Position numbers and translations under genes: made by a program. Of a stretch of 64,000 bases of DNA, positions 25,137-42,193 are shown in pieces; positions within the stretch are counted from its first letter, which is position 1, and every line of letters starts with the position of its first letter. The notes below the pieces were generated by a model. It was not told the origin of the DNA and did not search any database. It saw only the letters and a program-made list of their open reading frames with translations. Origin of the DNA: Setaria digitata (taxonomy: Eukaryota; Nematoda; Chromadorea; Rhabditida; Setariidae); the NCBI GenBank assembly GCA_003640385.1, contig RCAB01000136.1:62001-126000 (forward strand). The letters run 5' to 3'.

Positions 25137-25458
25137 CTCTTCTCCCTTATTTCTTTCTGTAAATAGAAAAGAAAAGTAATACGAATCATTAAAGTAAAGT
25201 TAATAAATCTTTTCAGTAGCGAATGTAATGTAAGCAAGGAACTAATTGATGCAATTAGATTAGTATGCAAGTGTAGAAGTAATAAAACTTGGAAGCAGCA
25301 AAAAGAACATCTAAATTCTCGGAAATTCAAAATAAACTAAAGCAAAATACCACTTTTTATATTTCAGTGATGGAATATGTTTCGGCAAAAAAAAAAAAAA
25401 AAAATGTAGAACTTTATCGAATCGTTTAAAGGCCGGAAACTATTAATTGAAAAAAAAA

Positions 25459-25477
25459 ATATATATATATATATATA
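25459..25477. repeat. (AT)n microsatellite
   Basis: Alternating AT run of about 19 bases directly after a poly-A tract. Confidence 0.9.
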
Positions 25478-25724
25478 GCTCGGAAAAATGTGCTTCCTTT
25501 AATAAAAACAGAATAAAAAAGACTTAAATTCGTTACTGACTAAAGTACATGTATTTTTTTCTGTTTTTTCTTTTCTTTTTTTTTTTTTTTTTTTTTAATA
25601 TATCGACTTAAATACTTGTTACAGTTTTTTATGTCTCGCCTGAAACGAAAAATAATTCAGAAACCAAAACCTTGCTGAGCAATAATCCTTTACATTAATA
25701 AATAGATATGTAAAAAAAAAAAAA

Positions 25725-25729
<5 letters not shown>

Positions 25730-25768
<39 letters not shown>
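25730..25768. repeat. (TA)n microsatellite
   Basis: Alternating TA run of about 39 bases after a poly-A-rich segment. Confidence 0.95.
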
Positions 25769-25772
<4 letters not shown>

Positions 25773-27184
25773 ATTTTGTTTAGGTATTAAAAATAATCTT
25801 CTCACTGAAGCAATGATAGAAGAATAGGAAGTATTCGGTCATTGAATTTGAAATAAATAAGAGATAGAAGAACATTTACAACCAATTATAAATGATTATA
25901 GTCTTTTATAAAAGGAAAAGAAAGACAACGAAAGACAAATTAAAATATAAACGGTTACTTTTTAAAATTAATTTCAATAAATCCTCCAAATACAGGTCAT
26001 CAATAAAAGTTATTTTAACCAAAAGTTTTTTGGTACTTGGTTAGCAATAAAAGGTGCAGTTAATAAGTTTGCAAACTTAAGACTTGATTTCCAATCTCAT
26101 CATGTAAAGTGAAATCTTAAATTTCATCTAAAGCTTCCTTTTGCAATTGAAATTGATTGCATTAAGAATTCATCTACTATAATAATAAAACATAAGAAGA
26201 AATAATAACTAACCCTTCCTAATGATTGTTAGCTTTATGGATAGGATCAGAATCAGCCTCAGACGAACCATGTAAGTTTATAACCATTTGCATTTACACT
26301 GATAACTTTTTGCCACTAATTCAAATATGGTAGTTAAGCTATAAAATTCGAAAAATTTTTCCCTTCAGTCATTCACTATAAGCTCTTTCATCTCTTACTA
26401 TCCTGATAATTCTGCACTTGCAATTTGAGATTTCCTGAGATAAAGTAGTAATTTAACCTACATCTTACCTATATTTCTAGTTATTTTTTTTGAATTTTTT
26501 ATATATTAAAATTACAATAAATTTCTTTTTCGATGTGAAAAAATGAAAATTAGGCAAGAAGGAAAAAAAAAAAGGTGCAAAGACAATTTTGAAAATTTAA
26601 GGCAACATAGTTAATTGAGCAGCAACATAAACAAAAAAAAGACAAAAACAAAAAGGAAAAGTTAGAAGGAATAATATTAGGAAATAAATGAAGTAAATAA
26701 ATAGAAGACTAATTAAATTTTATGCATCAACAAATGAATTGCTGCTGCTTTTTATTTCCAAATATTTCGAGAAAGCTTCACAGATCAAAGAATAAACTGA
26801 AAAATGGGCAGATCGGCTTTCCTCTACCTCGCCGTACCGGTATTACTCCCCTCTTCATTCCTGTAAAACTAGTTGGAGAAATCTCGTGTTATCAAATTTT
26901 GCAAAACTTTTCCTATCTTTTGTATTGTTTTCTTTTTCATTTGTTTAAAATATTAATCGAAATATTTTGATTTAATACAACTGAAGAAACAAAAATGAAA
27001 AAAAAAAAAGAAAAAGAGAAAAACGGGAGAGATATAGCAATCTCCTTTAATCCAATATTAACAGCACATCTTATGGAGCTATAAAAATCAAAAATAAAAG
27101 AAAAAAATTGCCATTCTTTTATTTCCAGGAAATTGCAAGAAAAAAAAAAAAAAAAAAGAAAAAGAAAACTTCCAAAATATTTTT

Positions 27185-27185
27185 N
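27185..27185. other. Ambiguous base (N) at a repeat joint
   Basis: A single N between a truncated and a full copy of the 129-bp block. Confidence 0.99.
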
Positions 27186-27314
27186 GAAAAAGAAAACTTC
27201 CAAACTATTTTTGATCGATACCTAATTATTATAAACTGCGCAATTCTAAAATATATTCTATGCAATGATAAACCATTAATAAATTTTTTGGAAAAACAAG
27301 AATTTGACTTGTAA

Positions 27315-27315
27315 N
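27315..27315. other. Ambiguous base (N) between the two full repeat copies
   Basis: A single N at the boundary of the two 129-bp copies. Confidence 0.99.
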
Positions 27316-30300
27316 AGAAAAAGAAAACTTCCAAAATATTTTTGATCGATACTTAATTATTATACACTGCGCAATTCTAAAATATATTCTCTGCAATGAT
27401 AAACCATTAATAAATTTTTTGGAAAAACAAGAATTTGACTTGTAAATATTAGTGTGAGTTTAATTTAAAAAAAAAAAAATAAATAAATAAATAAACAAGC
27501 GAAATGAAGTCTGAATCGGTAATTGAATTCGCATTAACCCACAGTACACTGCTATTTTCGACATTTACACAAACATCATCGGTTCTCAGCGGATTGGTAC
27601 AGTACAAAACAATTTTCCGGTTCATAGAAATAAATGTAATGATGGTTACAGGAAAGCCGGTTAATTTATATGCTTTAATTTATTTTGTAAAATAAACTTC
27701 TAGTTAATAAGTTCCAAATATTCTATTTAAAAATGATCCATAAGGTTAAATGAATCTTTTCTTGATCAATTTATGAAGTTAAAACTTCCTGACATACTTT
27801 TATACACGAAATTATATTTATTGAATCTTCATTAAATCAGCATTGGAAATTCATGTTTTCTTTTTAATTACACGGACACAAATTTACAACTACTGTAATA
27901 GAGAAGCATGTAACTTAAATGTGATGATAAAAAAGATAGCTAAAGGAGAAGATAATGAAATGAAAATTCACGAAGAAAAAGTTTTTTTTTTTTTTTTGCT
28001 GATTTCAGGATATCAGTTGTCCAACACTGATGCGATAAAAACACATCTGTATAATCTTTTCGTTCCACCCTCTTCACAAACTTGACAAACTTCCGAAATA
28101 TATATATTTCAGAAGTTATATATATATACACCTGTTCATTTTTCACTCAGTAAAAATGTTCAGTTTCTTAAGCATCGGTCAATAAATGCTTGTCCTTGTA
28201 TTAAGTCACGAATCGAGTAGTGAAGTAAGTGATTGACTGTAGCTTAAGAACACTTCGCAGGAATTCTCAACAAATACAAACGAAAAAAAACAATGTTTTG
28301 GTATTTCCAGAAGAAAAAAAAACAGGTTCCACAGGAAAACAAATTTAAGAAAAAAAAAACCCCAACACAGATTTTCATAATCCAGAAGAAAAACAAGATG
28401 GAGCATTATGTTTACTTATAGAAATAATTGCTTTTCTTTTTTTTTTTTTTTTAGGAATGAGAGAAACAAATATTCGAATTAACAAATTTAATTGAAATAT
28501 GCCATGTTAAGTACTAAATAAATACGTTTGCTTAACGAACCATGTGTAAAAATTTCGTTTCGCAATCAAATAGGAAAAAAAAGATGAACAGAAGAAAATT
28601 TTAAACTTCAAATTTCGACTTACACCTGTCACAGCTTGCACAGAAGATAAAAAAGTTTTAATTTTAGTGCGAATGCAATAGACGTACAAATCACACAGAA
28701 ATGAATTATCGAAATGAAACTTGAATTATGATCTATAACGTTAATAAGTTAATACCCATTCCCCCACCTTGATAAGGGAAAGTAGTATGTCAGGTTCGGA
28801 GTTATTCAAATTTGAAATGAAATCCATGAATACAAATAGTTGCTTTTCTCTTTTTAAGAATGACAGAAAAATTTAAGCATTTAAAAATTCACTCAATTTA
28901 TGACAGAAAATTCCAATCTAGTTCTGTTAGTAGCACGGTCATAGAATATTTTAAATATGGTTTCAACTATGAAATATACTCCAAAAAAAAAAAAAAAAAA
29001 AAGAAAGGGAAAACTTGGTCTCGATGCTAAAGTTAATTCTTAGGCAATAAAATTCAGCTAATCCAAAATTTAATTACTGCAGTACTTCGTAAGTGAATAA
29101 ATTGGGATGCGATATTCGAATGATCCCCTCCTTTGCATATTATGATTATCTATTAAAATTCCAGTGTTAAAGTTTCACTCCTACCTAAGTAATAACTATT
29201 TCATTTACAAAGATTTAATAGAGTTCATACAAAATTTAAACATTTTTGGAAGTATCGTAATGGAGAATTAAATGCCTTAAATGAAATTTGATTAATCGCT
29301 AAATTTGGTTCCGGGAAAGTAAAAGAATAATCCATTATTCTAAACAGCGCACAGCCTGGTAATAATGTATTAACGAAATATGATAGAAGAATACACGAAA
29401 AGGAATTCATCTCATTGGTTGGTTCCATAATTTTGCGGTGAAAATTACATTTGGTCTTTTAAATTCCTATTAAAAAAAAATTTAATTTTTTATTTTCAAA
29501 TTTCAAAGTCGTTTCATTGACGAAATGCCAAATTGTAGCATGTTAATGGATTAAGAAATGTCCGGAAGTATAAACTGATAAGAAACCTAATGAAAAATGC
29601 TTGATAGATAAAAAGAGCTGCTTTCTGTTCAACAAATGTGAACAAACATAGTGTATCAGATAAGCTCATATCATCTCTACTGTGATTTAATGGATTTTTT
29701 TTTTTTTTTACTTTTAAAATTGATAAAATTTAGTTTCTGATAATCATCGTTATAAATTAATCTTCATTAAACCGTATAATTGAAATGTAATATTTGAAAA
29801 ATTTCAGAAAAAAAAAAAAACTATTGTGGAAGAGGCTAAAAATGAACATCCATTTTTCAAAGGTCAAAGGTTACAATCGAGAAGAAGACATTAACCACAT
29901 GTTAGAAGAAAGGACACGATAAACGGTCGTTTATGCTGCATATTTATAAATGGGACAGAATCTGAAGGACAACGATGGACAAGAACAGTTTGCTTGTGGC
30001 ATTGAGGGCATCAAATTAAATCACAAACCATTTTCTTTTAATTATCCCTTCCACTTCCACCTTTTCAGCCCCAAATTAATGCCTTTCCCATATGTTTGGA
30101 AATTCAAAACAAAAATATCTCCAATACTGCCTTAAAATTATCACAGCGTATGACAAAACCCATATTATCAAATTTAAAAAATTGACAGCGTAAATATCAC
30201 TTCATAGAAATTTTTCCTATAATATATATATCAATAACACCACTTCATAAATCGGATAATGATAATTTTATGACATACCGAAAGTTTTCGTACGGTTCGA

Positions 30301-30870
30301 AAAAGAAAACTTCCACTACCTTTTCACAAACTTTCTTTTCTCTACGGAACAAAAAATAACAGTCATCGCCTTCTCTCCTTTTCTCTACCTTTTATTGGAT
30401 GAGAAAAATGCGGCTTTTTTCCAGTCTGCTACATTTTCATTTTTCTCCTTAGCCTCGTTCACCTATGCGTGAAGCTATTCAAGTTCATTAAATAAGACTA
30501 ATAAGCATTGTCGATTTTCCAAAAATGACTGTGACTTTTTCTCCTTTTCATGAATGGTTGAAAAATTTCATTAAGAATTAATTGAAAAAAACATACACAT
30601 TTTTGTTTCATCTAAAAGGAATCAAAAATTTTGAATGTGATTTTAACAATATATTGGCCTCATTTAGTGGAGCGTAGATACATTCAAATTTGCACAATTT
30701 GATAAATATATAAAATTAAATAAGAAATAATTTAAATGAAGAAATTTGAAAAAGAAAACAAATAAAAATCTGTGAACATATTTTAAAACTACTGACGATA
30801 TCGGAATTTTTTCTCTACCAAAAAAAAAATTTTTTTTTTTCAATAACTCTTTTCAAAATAAACAATTATA

Positions 30871-30950
30871 TTCACACATACACACACACACACAGACATA
30901 AACGTACAGACAGATACAGACACATACAGCAACATATATGCATAACGCAG
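30871..30950. repeat. CA-rich simple sequence
   Basis: Imperfect CA/CATA dinucleotide repeats with interspersed GACA units. Confidence 0.85.
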
Positions 30951-31322
30951 AAAGCAAACATACAAGGTATATCGTAGCAAAATGATCGTCTGAGGAAGCA
31001 GTCAGTCTCGACAGGTGACTAGAGATGGTTGGGTGACGGTCGTGGTGACATTCGAATCTGTTGCTGATGCGAAGGAAGCATTAACCGAACAGACCGACGC
31101 GATGTGTACGTATTGAATCCATTCGTACATGTACAGAATCACTGACAACAGCAAACAAACAAATATTTCGCATCATATCAAAAAATAGTAAAATTATCAG
31201 TAAATAGCCCGTTGTTTATCATCAGCTAGCAGAATGTACACTGACAGTGAAATATGACAATGATGACGAATTTGAGAACAATAAGAAAAGGTTAAGAAAT
31301 AGATAAGTACGAAACTCTCTAG

Positions 31323-31352
31323 TCAATCGATCAATCAATCGATTGATCGATT
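31323..31352. repeat. Small hairpin of ATCGAT-type repeats
   Basis: CAATCGATCAAT and ATTGATCGATTG form 12-base arms around a six-base spacer. It is also a GATC/ATCGAT short repeat cluster, so it may simply be low-complexity sequence. Confidence 0.7.
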
Positions 31353-31436
31353 GCCTAATTGCACAATCAAACCTTCCTGAGAAAGCACTATCTAAATTGT
31401 TCAAGGTGTATGTTAGCGTACGTATACCTGTATATA

Positions 31437-31508
31437 CATATATATATATGTGTGTATGTGTGTATGAGTGGGTGTGTAGGTGTGTGTGTGGGTGTGTGTG
31501 TGTTGTGT
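31437..31508. repeat. TA then GT-rich microsatellite
   Basis: A short TA run passes into GTGT/GGTGTGT repeats on the + strand. Confidence 0.9.
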
Positions 31509-34500
31509 CTGTCGAACAAAAAGATTCCAATCAACGAGCAGGTGCTACTTTTACTGTGTTATGGCTATGGTACGCTGTTTTGTAGAACGAACAAATGGCA
31601 TTAGATAGTTCGACACAGCCGTGGCAAGTTCACACATCACTTATTTGTCGTAAATTCTTTGTAGAAACAAAGAAATGGCATTATACAATCCGGCAAAGTC
31701 ATGGCGAATTTTGGAATTTCATTTAATGCAAAACAAAAAAAAAAAAAAACAGAAGAACGAGACGGGATATTTTATCGCCAAATACGTATATAACAATATC
31801 TGTAGAAGCGGAAAACACGTGAAAGGTTACAGATACGTTTATTATGAAATAATTTCATGAATTTATACCATTCTATCAATTAATTAAATTATCAATGAGG
31901 ATGTTAGAAAAGAATTATGAGAAAACTAGCAATAATTTAGATAAGCCATACAGATCTAAACTTATTGATTTCATTTTACTGTCAAATGAAAATATATTTG
32001 CGAGGAAATTATTCATTCCTTTATTGTTCAGTAATTATGAAATTGTTCTAATAAACCATAAAATCATTATTGCTTCTTTTTCTTTTGTCAAAAACTCCCA
32101 GTAATAATTAGCATGAAGAAGTATGGATTTGTTGGAATATCAATAAATTCAACGGAAGGAAATAACTGCAGTGTAATCGTTCAATTCAAATAAACCTTAG
32201 CTTATCAGCAAGTGGGAGAAGAGAAAGGCGAAAAGAAATGAAATGAGAATGAATGGAAGAAATGAGAAATGTTGTAGGCAGGCAAAAGGGAAATGTTAAA
32301 TGGGATTAAATTTAACATTTGTGGATTTTTCATAGAAATTTCATTAACTTTAGCAGAACAAACATTGCTTTCATTTAGTCGCCACTTTTAAACACGCAAA
32401 TTTAGCAAGGAGAAAAAAAAAACTTTAAATTGAAAATGGAAGAGGAAAATGATTCTAATGGATGAAATGAATCAGAATCATTTCAACGCTTTTTTTTTTC
32501 TTTTTTCTTTTTTACTCATTTCATAAAATAATTTTCAAAAAAAAGAAAAAATAATAATAAAAACTTCATCATCTTTTTTTCTCCTTTCTTTCTTTTCCAT
32601 TTTCTCTTTTTTTTTTCTTTTCTTATTTCTAAACCAGAAGCGAAAAGAGATTACTTTGATTGCATCAGATTTTTATCCAATAAAATGCTTAAATAATAAT
32701 AATAATAAATAATAAAAATAATAATAATCGGTGAAAAGCTAAAGATGACAGAGACATCCATCCAGGTACTACAACTAAACTAACTCTGCCAGTGAAAATG
32801 TTAACAAAAAGCAGCAACGTGCATCATCAACTGACTCACTGACTCACTGGCTGCTTTGGATTATTCCACTCTCGAAAACATTCCTTCCCTTCATCTCGGC
32901 CTTCACTCCTCCCAAGTCCTCATTAACCCAAGCATTCATCCCAATGCCTCTCCCCTCTCCCCTCTCTCCTAAGCTATCCAGTTATATTTTATTGTTTTAA
33001 AGTAAGTAACATTTCTCGCATTTCAATGTTCTAAAATAACTTGGTGAAATTGAAAATTGAAAAAGAAAAGCTAGATGAGAGGGAGAAAAAGAGGAGAAGT
33101 CGAGAATGGAAACGGAGCAGGAAGGAAGAAAAGGTTCACGGGGCTAGAATGGAGAAAATGAAGGAAAAAAACAAATGGAAATGAAAAAAAAAAGAAAAGA
33201 ATGGATGAGACTTTAATGAGTTTACCAATTCGTTTTATGTTGCATTTTTTCTCTCTTCTACTCAAGAAATAAAATGAATTCACTCTAGCACTAATTCATT
33301 TTATCTATACAACAGTATATGCAATTGTTATGTTTAAAAATTCTTGTTCTAAAAGGGAAGTGGAAAAAAAAAAAAAGAGAAATTATTTGTTTACAAAATT
33401 TATACAGAATTGTTTGTGCTACTTCACGAATATGATGAAATAAAGCAACAATGTATAAAAAATGATACAAAAAAAAAAAAAATGAAAATCTTTGAAATTT
33501 CTCTTCTTGCAACAAAAATTTCTTATTCTATTCCTTTACTTATTTCTTCCTCTAGCAAAAGAAATTTTCTTTCCAAACTTTTGTCGTCGATGATAATATT
33601 CTCTGATGCTTTTTATCAATCCATTATTTCTAATCTTCATCTGCAACCGTCCATAAAATGGATTTACAACATTTCATTCTTACATTTAAATCTGAAGTAA
33701 CGGCATTATAAATAGTAAAAGATGTTAATAAATGATATAGCATAATATCAACATTTGTTAATATTGCAGAACACTTTTTTTTTTTTCTTTTTTAAGTAGT
33801 ATATTGAGAAATGGCTTAACTAGTAATATTAAAAGACAGCATACCAAAGTAACAGGTAGTTGTCAGAACTTTTTTAATTTACTAGTTTTGAAAAAATATT
33901 TACGACATTAACAAATGTTGCAACTGGTAGTAAAGCTGCAAATTCGTACGGACTTTTTTCTGTCCTCAACAAGTTTATATTAAATAGTATGAATTGTTCA
34001 AACTTGTCCCTTATCATAATTTTTGTCAAGTATTTGTATTTATTTCTAAAACATCAATAAGTTCTACAGAATTTAAAGAAATGGAACAAATAGATTAGAA
34101 AAGTCAAATAGAGGACTTTAATGATGCGTTGATTTTACTTTTTCATTATCATCTGTCAAAATTGTTAAAACCTTCCATCCATTAACTTTGGACGGGGAAT
34201 CGTCCAGTCTTGAGAGAAATTATTGCAAACAAATTTTTTCTTCGTCTACGGGAACTGTGATGTTAAAATTCTCATAAATTTCAAATCAAATGACATCGTT
34301 AAGTATACAATAGTAATATTCTTTCTTCTCATAAATATCATGATTTTCCACCAAATACATAAATACAAGTACTTCAGGATTTAAAAAATGGAGATGAGAA
34401 AAAAAAAAAAGAATAGGAATAGCATTTTTGTACAGTATTCACTTAAAAATAAAACAAAGACAAATAAAAATAAGATATAAGCACCATGAAAGACAGTGAT

Positions 34501-34975
34501 CTTATGACGATAAATGCGATTTGCTGATAACAAGGTATAAACTAAAATATCATTCATCAATATTTTATCGAAATTTGAGCGTAACAAACCTACACAATTC
34601 AGAGGCGAATAAAGAGAAAAAAGAAAAGTTAAAAATGATAATTCTCCTTTACTCTTTTTTTTTTTTTCTCCTTTACAGATGCTTTGTAAAAATTTGACTT
34701 CGAAAGTTACAAACAATGCTCTGAATAGCAACAGAAGATAATGCACGCAAATAATATAATGAAACAAAATTTCTCACTATCTTTTTTATGAATTCCCTTT
34801 TTATTACACAAACTTCATTTATTTTGAAATTATAGCCGAAAATATGCAGTTACTCCGAAGAAAAAATCACGAACTTATCCACTTGTGTGAATGGAGAAAA
34901 GTGAATTCATTCAGTAATTTTATGGGTCGATCGCTGTTATGTTTAATTCTGTGCAATTACTATTGCAAGCACTTT

Positions 34976-38967
<3,992 letters not shown>

Positions 38968-41900
38968 CGAGGCCCAAAGATTCTTTGTTAGGGTAAAAAA
39001 GTTTTGAATTTGAAGGTGAACGATGGATGAATAGCAACGATCACAGAGACTGCGTCTTTGGTGAAATCTAGTTGTCCAGTGAAATCACAACTCGAAGAAC
39101 TCGATTTCTCCCAAATGTTCACACTGTTGATTTTGTCAATCGAATCAAATCACCAAGGTACGATAAAATCTTTTTTTTTAGTAGCACATACATACATAAA
39201 TGAAGGACAAAAAGGAAAGAAAAGAGTGGTACCTTTGAGGAAACTTGGAACATGCATTATCCAAAAAGTAATTAATTTGTATGTCAGCTATACCCAGCAA
39301 TTCGATGTATGCACTGCCTTTATCATAACACTAGTTACAGTAGCAGTGGAAGATATTAATGATCGAAATTCAAATAACAGTAATGTAACAGAATAGAACT
39401 GTGATATCTGTAATACAATAATTTGAATATTCATGGTAACAGACCCATGTTCATAATGATCATAACTTCTAGTATTTCTACCCATAATGATAATTATTAT
39501 TTTGTAAATTATCAAAATATTGCAACGAAACAGCAAAAAGAAAAGGTAGATGAGCAGATTAGATAGATGATGCGAAGGAAGCGTAACAGAGTGAAGAATC
39601 CGACCAACCAGCTGTGAATGAATGAATTCATTCTAAATTATCCTATTTCTCTTTTCTTCTTCCTCCTTTTAGTCATTTTCTTCTGCAACTCCTCATCAGC
39701 ACTGCAATAATAACAAGATCATTAACAACAAGTTCACAAGGATGGAAAAGTTTCCAGATGTCTTCTTAACGTTTTATCCGCTCTCAATAGTTTTGTTCTG
39801 TCTGCCAAAATAAAATCTCAACTTTACCTGAACGCACAAGTATCCATCTCTTAATCGCATATAAATATCAATAAACTCATTGTTCTTTTCGATTACATTT
39901 GATATTTAAACGTCTTTCCTAATCCAGTAATTAATCAAATCCGTCCATGTCGAACAATTAGACTAGTATATTCTTCTTTATAGATTTTGCTTACGCACTG
40001 ATCTTAAATACTGCATTAAATTATTGATATTTTAGTTTCATTTCACTTTCGAAAAATGAAAACCTACGAAGACATCGGTAACCCATTCGTGAAACTTATT
40101 TCTTTTGAACATATTATACCCTAGCATGCTTATCATCGATCATCTACGTAATCTGCAGTTTCGCTAGCTTCACAGTTCTGCTCAACCAAAAGTTTGAAAA
40201 TTAAAATACCTGTAAGGACAAATTATAAATACGGTTGCAAGTTGCAGATTTTTCTGACTGATTAAAATTGCAATATAACAGACAAACATCAAAGCATGTA
40301 ATATTATCTATCATGTCATTTTGTAACTGATGTAAACAGCTGGAATGTGGATTATATTCAAGAAATCATTAAATCGTCATGGCAATACGCAATTAACTAA
40401 TTATGCATCAAAAAAGAACGCAAGCTTACTGGATTTACTGCAGATTTCATTTATTTTACGGGAAGAGGAAAAATAACTGTCATCAAATAAAAAAAAGTAA
40501 AAAAGAAAATAAAAAGAAACACGAAACATCTACGTAGAAACAGGCTTTCTTCCTTAAAAATTGATTTTCATTGAGCATAACAAATGAAAATAACTGTCAT
40601 GCATCAGAGAGAATTCAGATTTATAAGCCTCATTTATCATCTACACATACAAGATTGCGAAATTTACGACTTCAAAAGCCAAGAAAAAAAAATGAATGTT
40701 TGCTTCTCCTGAAAAGATTAATGATTCCGATTTCTGGAATTTACAAACATGAAGCTAGTAAGTATGGGAAAAATTACCTGTTTGGTTTGCAAATCATTTA
40801 AACGATGTGGCAATCAGCACTTTCACTGCTGCAATCCATATATCATCATGGTTCGGGATTAGGACTCATTTTTACAGCCAAAAAACAATAACATAAATGA
40901 CTTGTACCACTAAATCAAACAGTTTAGGAAAATAATTTCTACTTAGATTGGGAATGTGAACGATTACTTACTCGACACCAAAGCAAATTTTTCAAGTTGC
41001 TATCAGGAATATGGAACTGGAGAGCTTAGCGAAAGAATTATTCCCTATAGCTCATCCTTCAAGTAACTCTTTGGGCAAACTCCAGAAGTTTGGGAAGCAG
41101 ACATCCAGCCTTCAACTTACACCTAAAGACATTCTCCGATTACGAAGAGCAACCATCGATTCAAAATACGGCACCAAATCCAGGTCCACTTCAAATCTCT
41201 TAAACTAGCAAATTCAGGAAAAACATATCGCTGACAGTATCAACAAATTTTCAATATTTAGCAATCTTCCCAAGAATTTAAAAAATATGATTACACTTAA
41301 TTTGCAAAGTAAATTTTGCCACCTAATCTACAAAGTTAATTCTAGCAGTCCTTTAGTGAGATGTCTTGAAAGAAATGCGAAACACAAATTTCAGGGCTGC
41401 TGAAAAGATTTATTACAAACTTTCGCAAATATAATAAAAGTAAATATCAACCAAAACAGTGTATATGCAAGAAGCGCAGACACATAACTGAAACTGGCAC
41501 ATATACCAAACATTACTACCATGAACTTCGTTTCTTTCTTTTACTATATTTTTCAATAGTCTTGGCGAGAAACTTCCCAGTCCAAACTGTAAAAACTATT
41601 AAACTTTAGGAAAAAAATTTTTTTTCCTACGATAATGTATGGTATATGATGCTAAAAGAGATAGCTTTATTGACACAAAATCCCTATTTCAATCAGCAAA
41701 GTAATCTTTGACCTAAAAGTTTGAATATTACAAATTTTTTAACAAGACCGAAATTGAGCAACAGAACATGCTTAATAAAAAACGAAAGAAAATACTTATA
41801 TCATCGGTAGCAGTAACAACGCTTGTTAAACTGTAACTTGATCAACTTAGTCTTTCTCTACTGGCGTAATCTCATGCTCTCTACAACTAAGCACCCCTTT

Positions 41901-42193
41901 CTATTTTTTTTCTCTCTTTTTCTTTTACGAAATCAATCGCTTAACTACTAATTAAACTTCCCTCTCTAGGTAGGCCACGATAGGTTAACAGATCATAAAT
42001 CGAGGATCGCTTCTAAAAATTGTTCGTTTATAATAAAAGCTAAATCAAAAGACGCGAGCAACCAAATTGCTTTGTAGAATAAATGAGGCAAAGAATGTTT
42101 AAGCGAGTTAGCAGCAGAAATGAAGTTATAATCCGTGAAATTTGACTGATATTAATAAGTGTATAACAAGAAAAAAATATATATGACCTGGAG
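38968..42193. other. Region between the EGF-nitrobindin gene and ATG13
   Basis: About 3.2 kb containing the upstream region of the EGF-nitrobindin gene and the ATG13 3' flank. One short open frame at 41011-41208 (+) is listed separately. The frames at 39058-39396 and 40571-40801 show no recognisable family or splice context. Confidence 0.45.
41011..41208 (+). CDS. Candidate small single-exon gene, unknown function
   Basis: An open frame of 65 codons starts MELESLAKELFPIAHPSSNS and ends in a basic, Ser-rich tail (TKSRSTSNLLN). Its composition is less biased towards Phe/Lys/Asn than the surrounding chance frames. A possible acceptor (GCTATCAG) lies four bases upstream of the ATG, and AATAAA-like AATAAAAG occurs about 220 bases after the stop. 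There is no signal peptide or recognised motif. It may be a real small gene or chance. Confidence 0.3.
   Translation: MELESLAKELFPIAHPSSNSLGKLQKFGKQTSSLQLTPKDILRLRRATIDSKYGTKSRSTSNLLN

Larger units (their letters stand above)
27158..27445. repeat. Tandem duplicated 129-bp block with single-N joints
   Basis: A 27-base partial copy (27158-27184), one N, a full copy (27186-27314), one N, and a second full copy (27317-27445). The two full copies differ at about four positions. The pattern suggests contig ends or haplotypes that were joined rather than merged. Confidence 0.9.
25137..34975. other. Gene-poor 9.8-kb region, low complexity
   Basis: Very AT-rich with frequent homopolymers. Open frames are short, rich in Phe/Lys/Asn and without splice context, so I call no gene. 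Separately listed contents are AT microsatellites, a duplicated block with Ns at 27158-27445, a CA-rich tract, a CpG-rich island at 30980-31135, a GT-rich tract, and a small hairpin near 31323. Enhancers or alternative upstream exons of hsp-25 could lie here. Confidence 0.5.

Noticed and set aside
31222..31604. His/Thr- and Val/Cys-rich frames on both strands
   Set aside because: They are produced by the GT/CA microsatellite.
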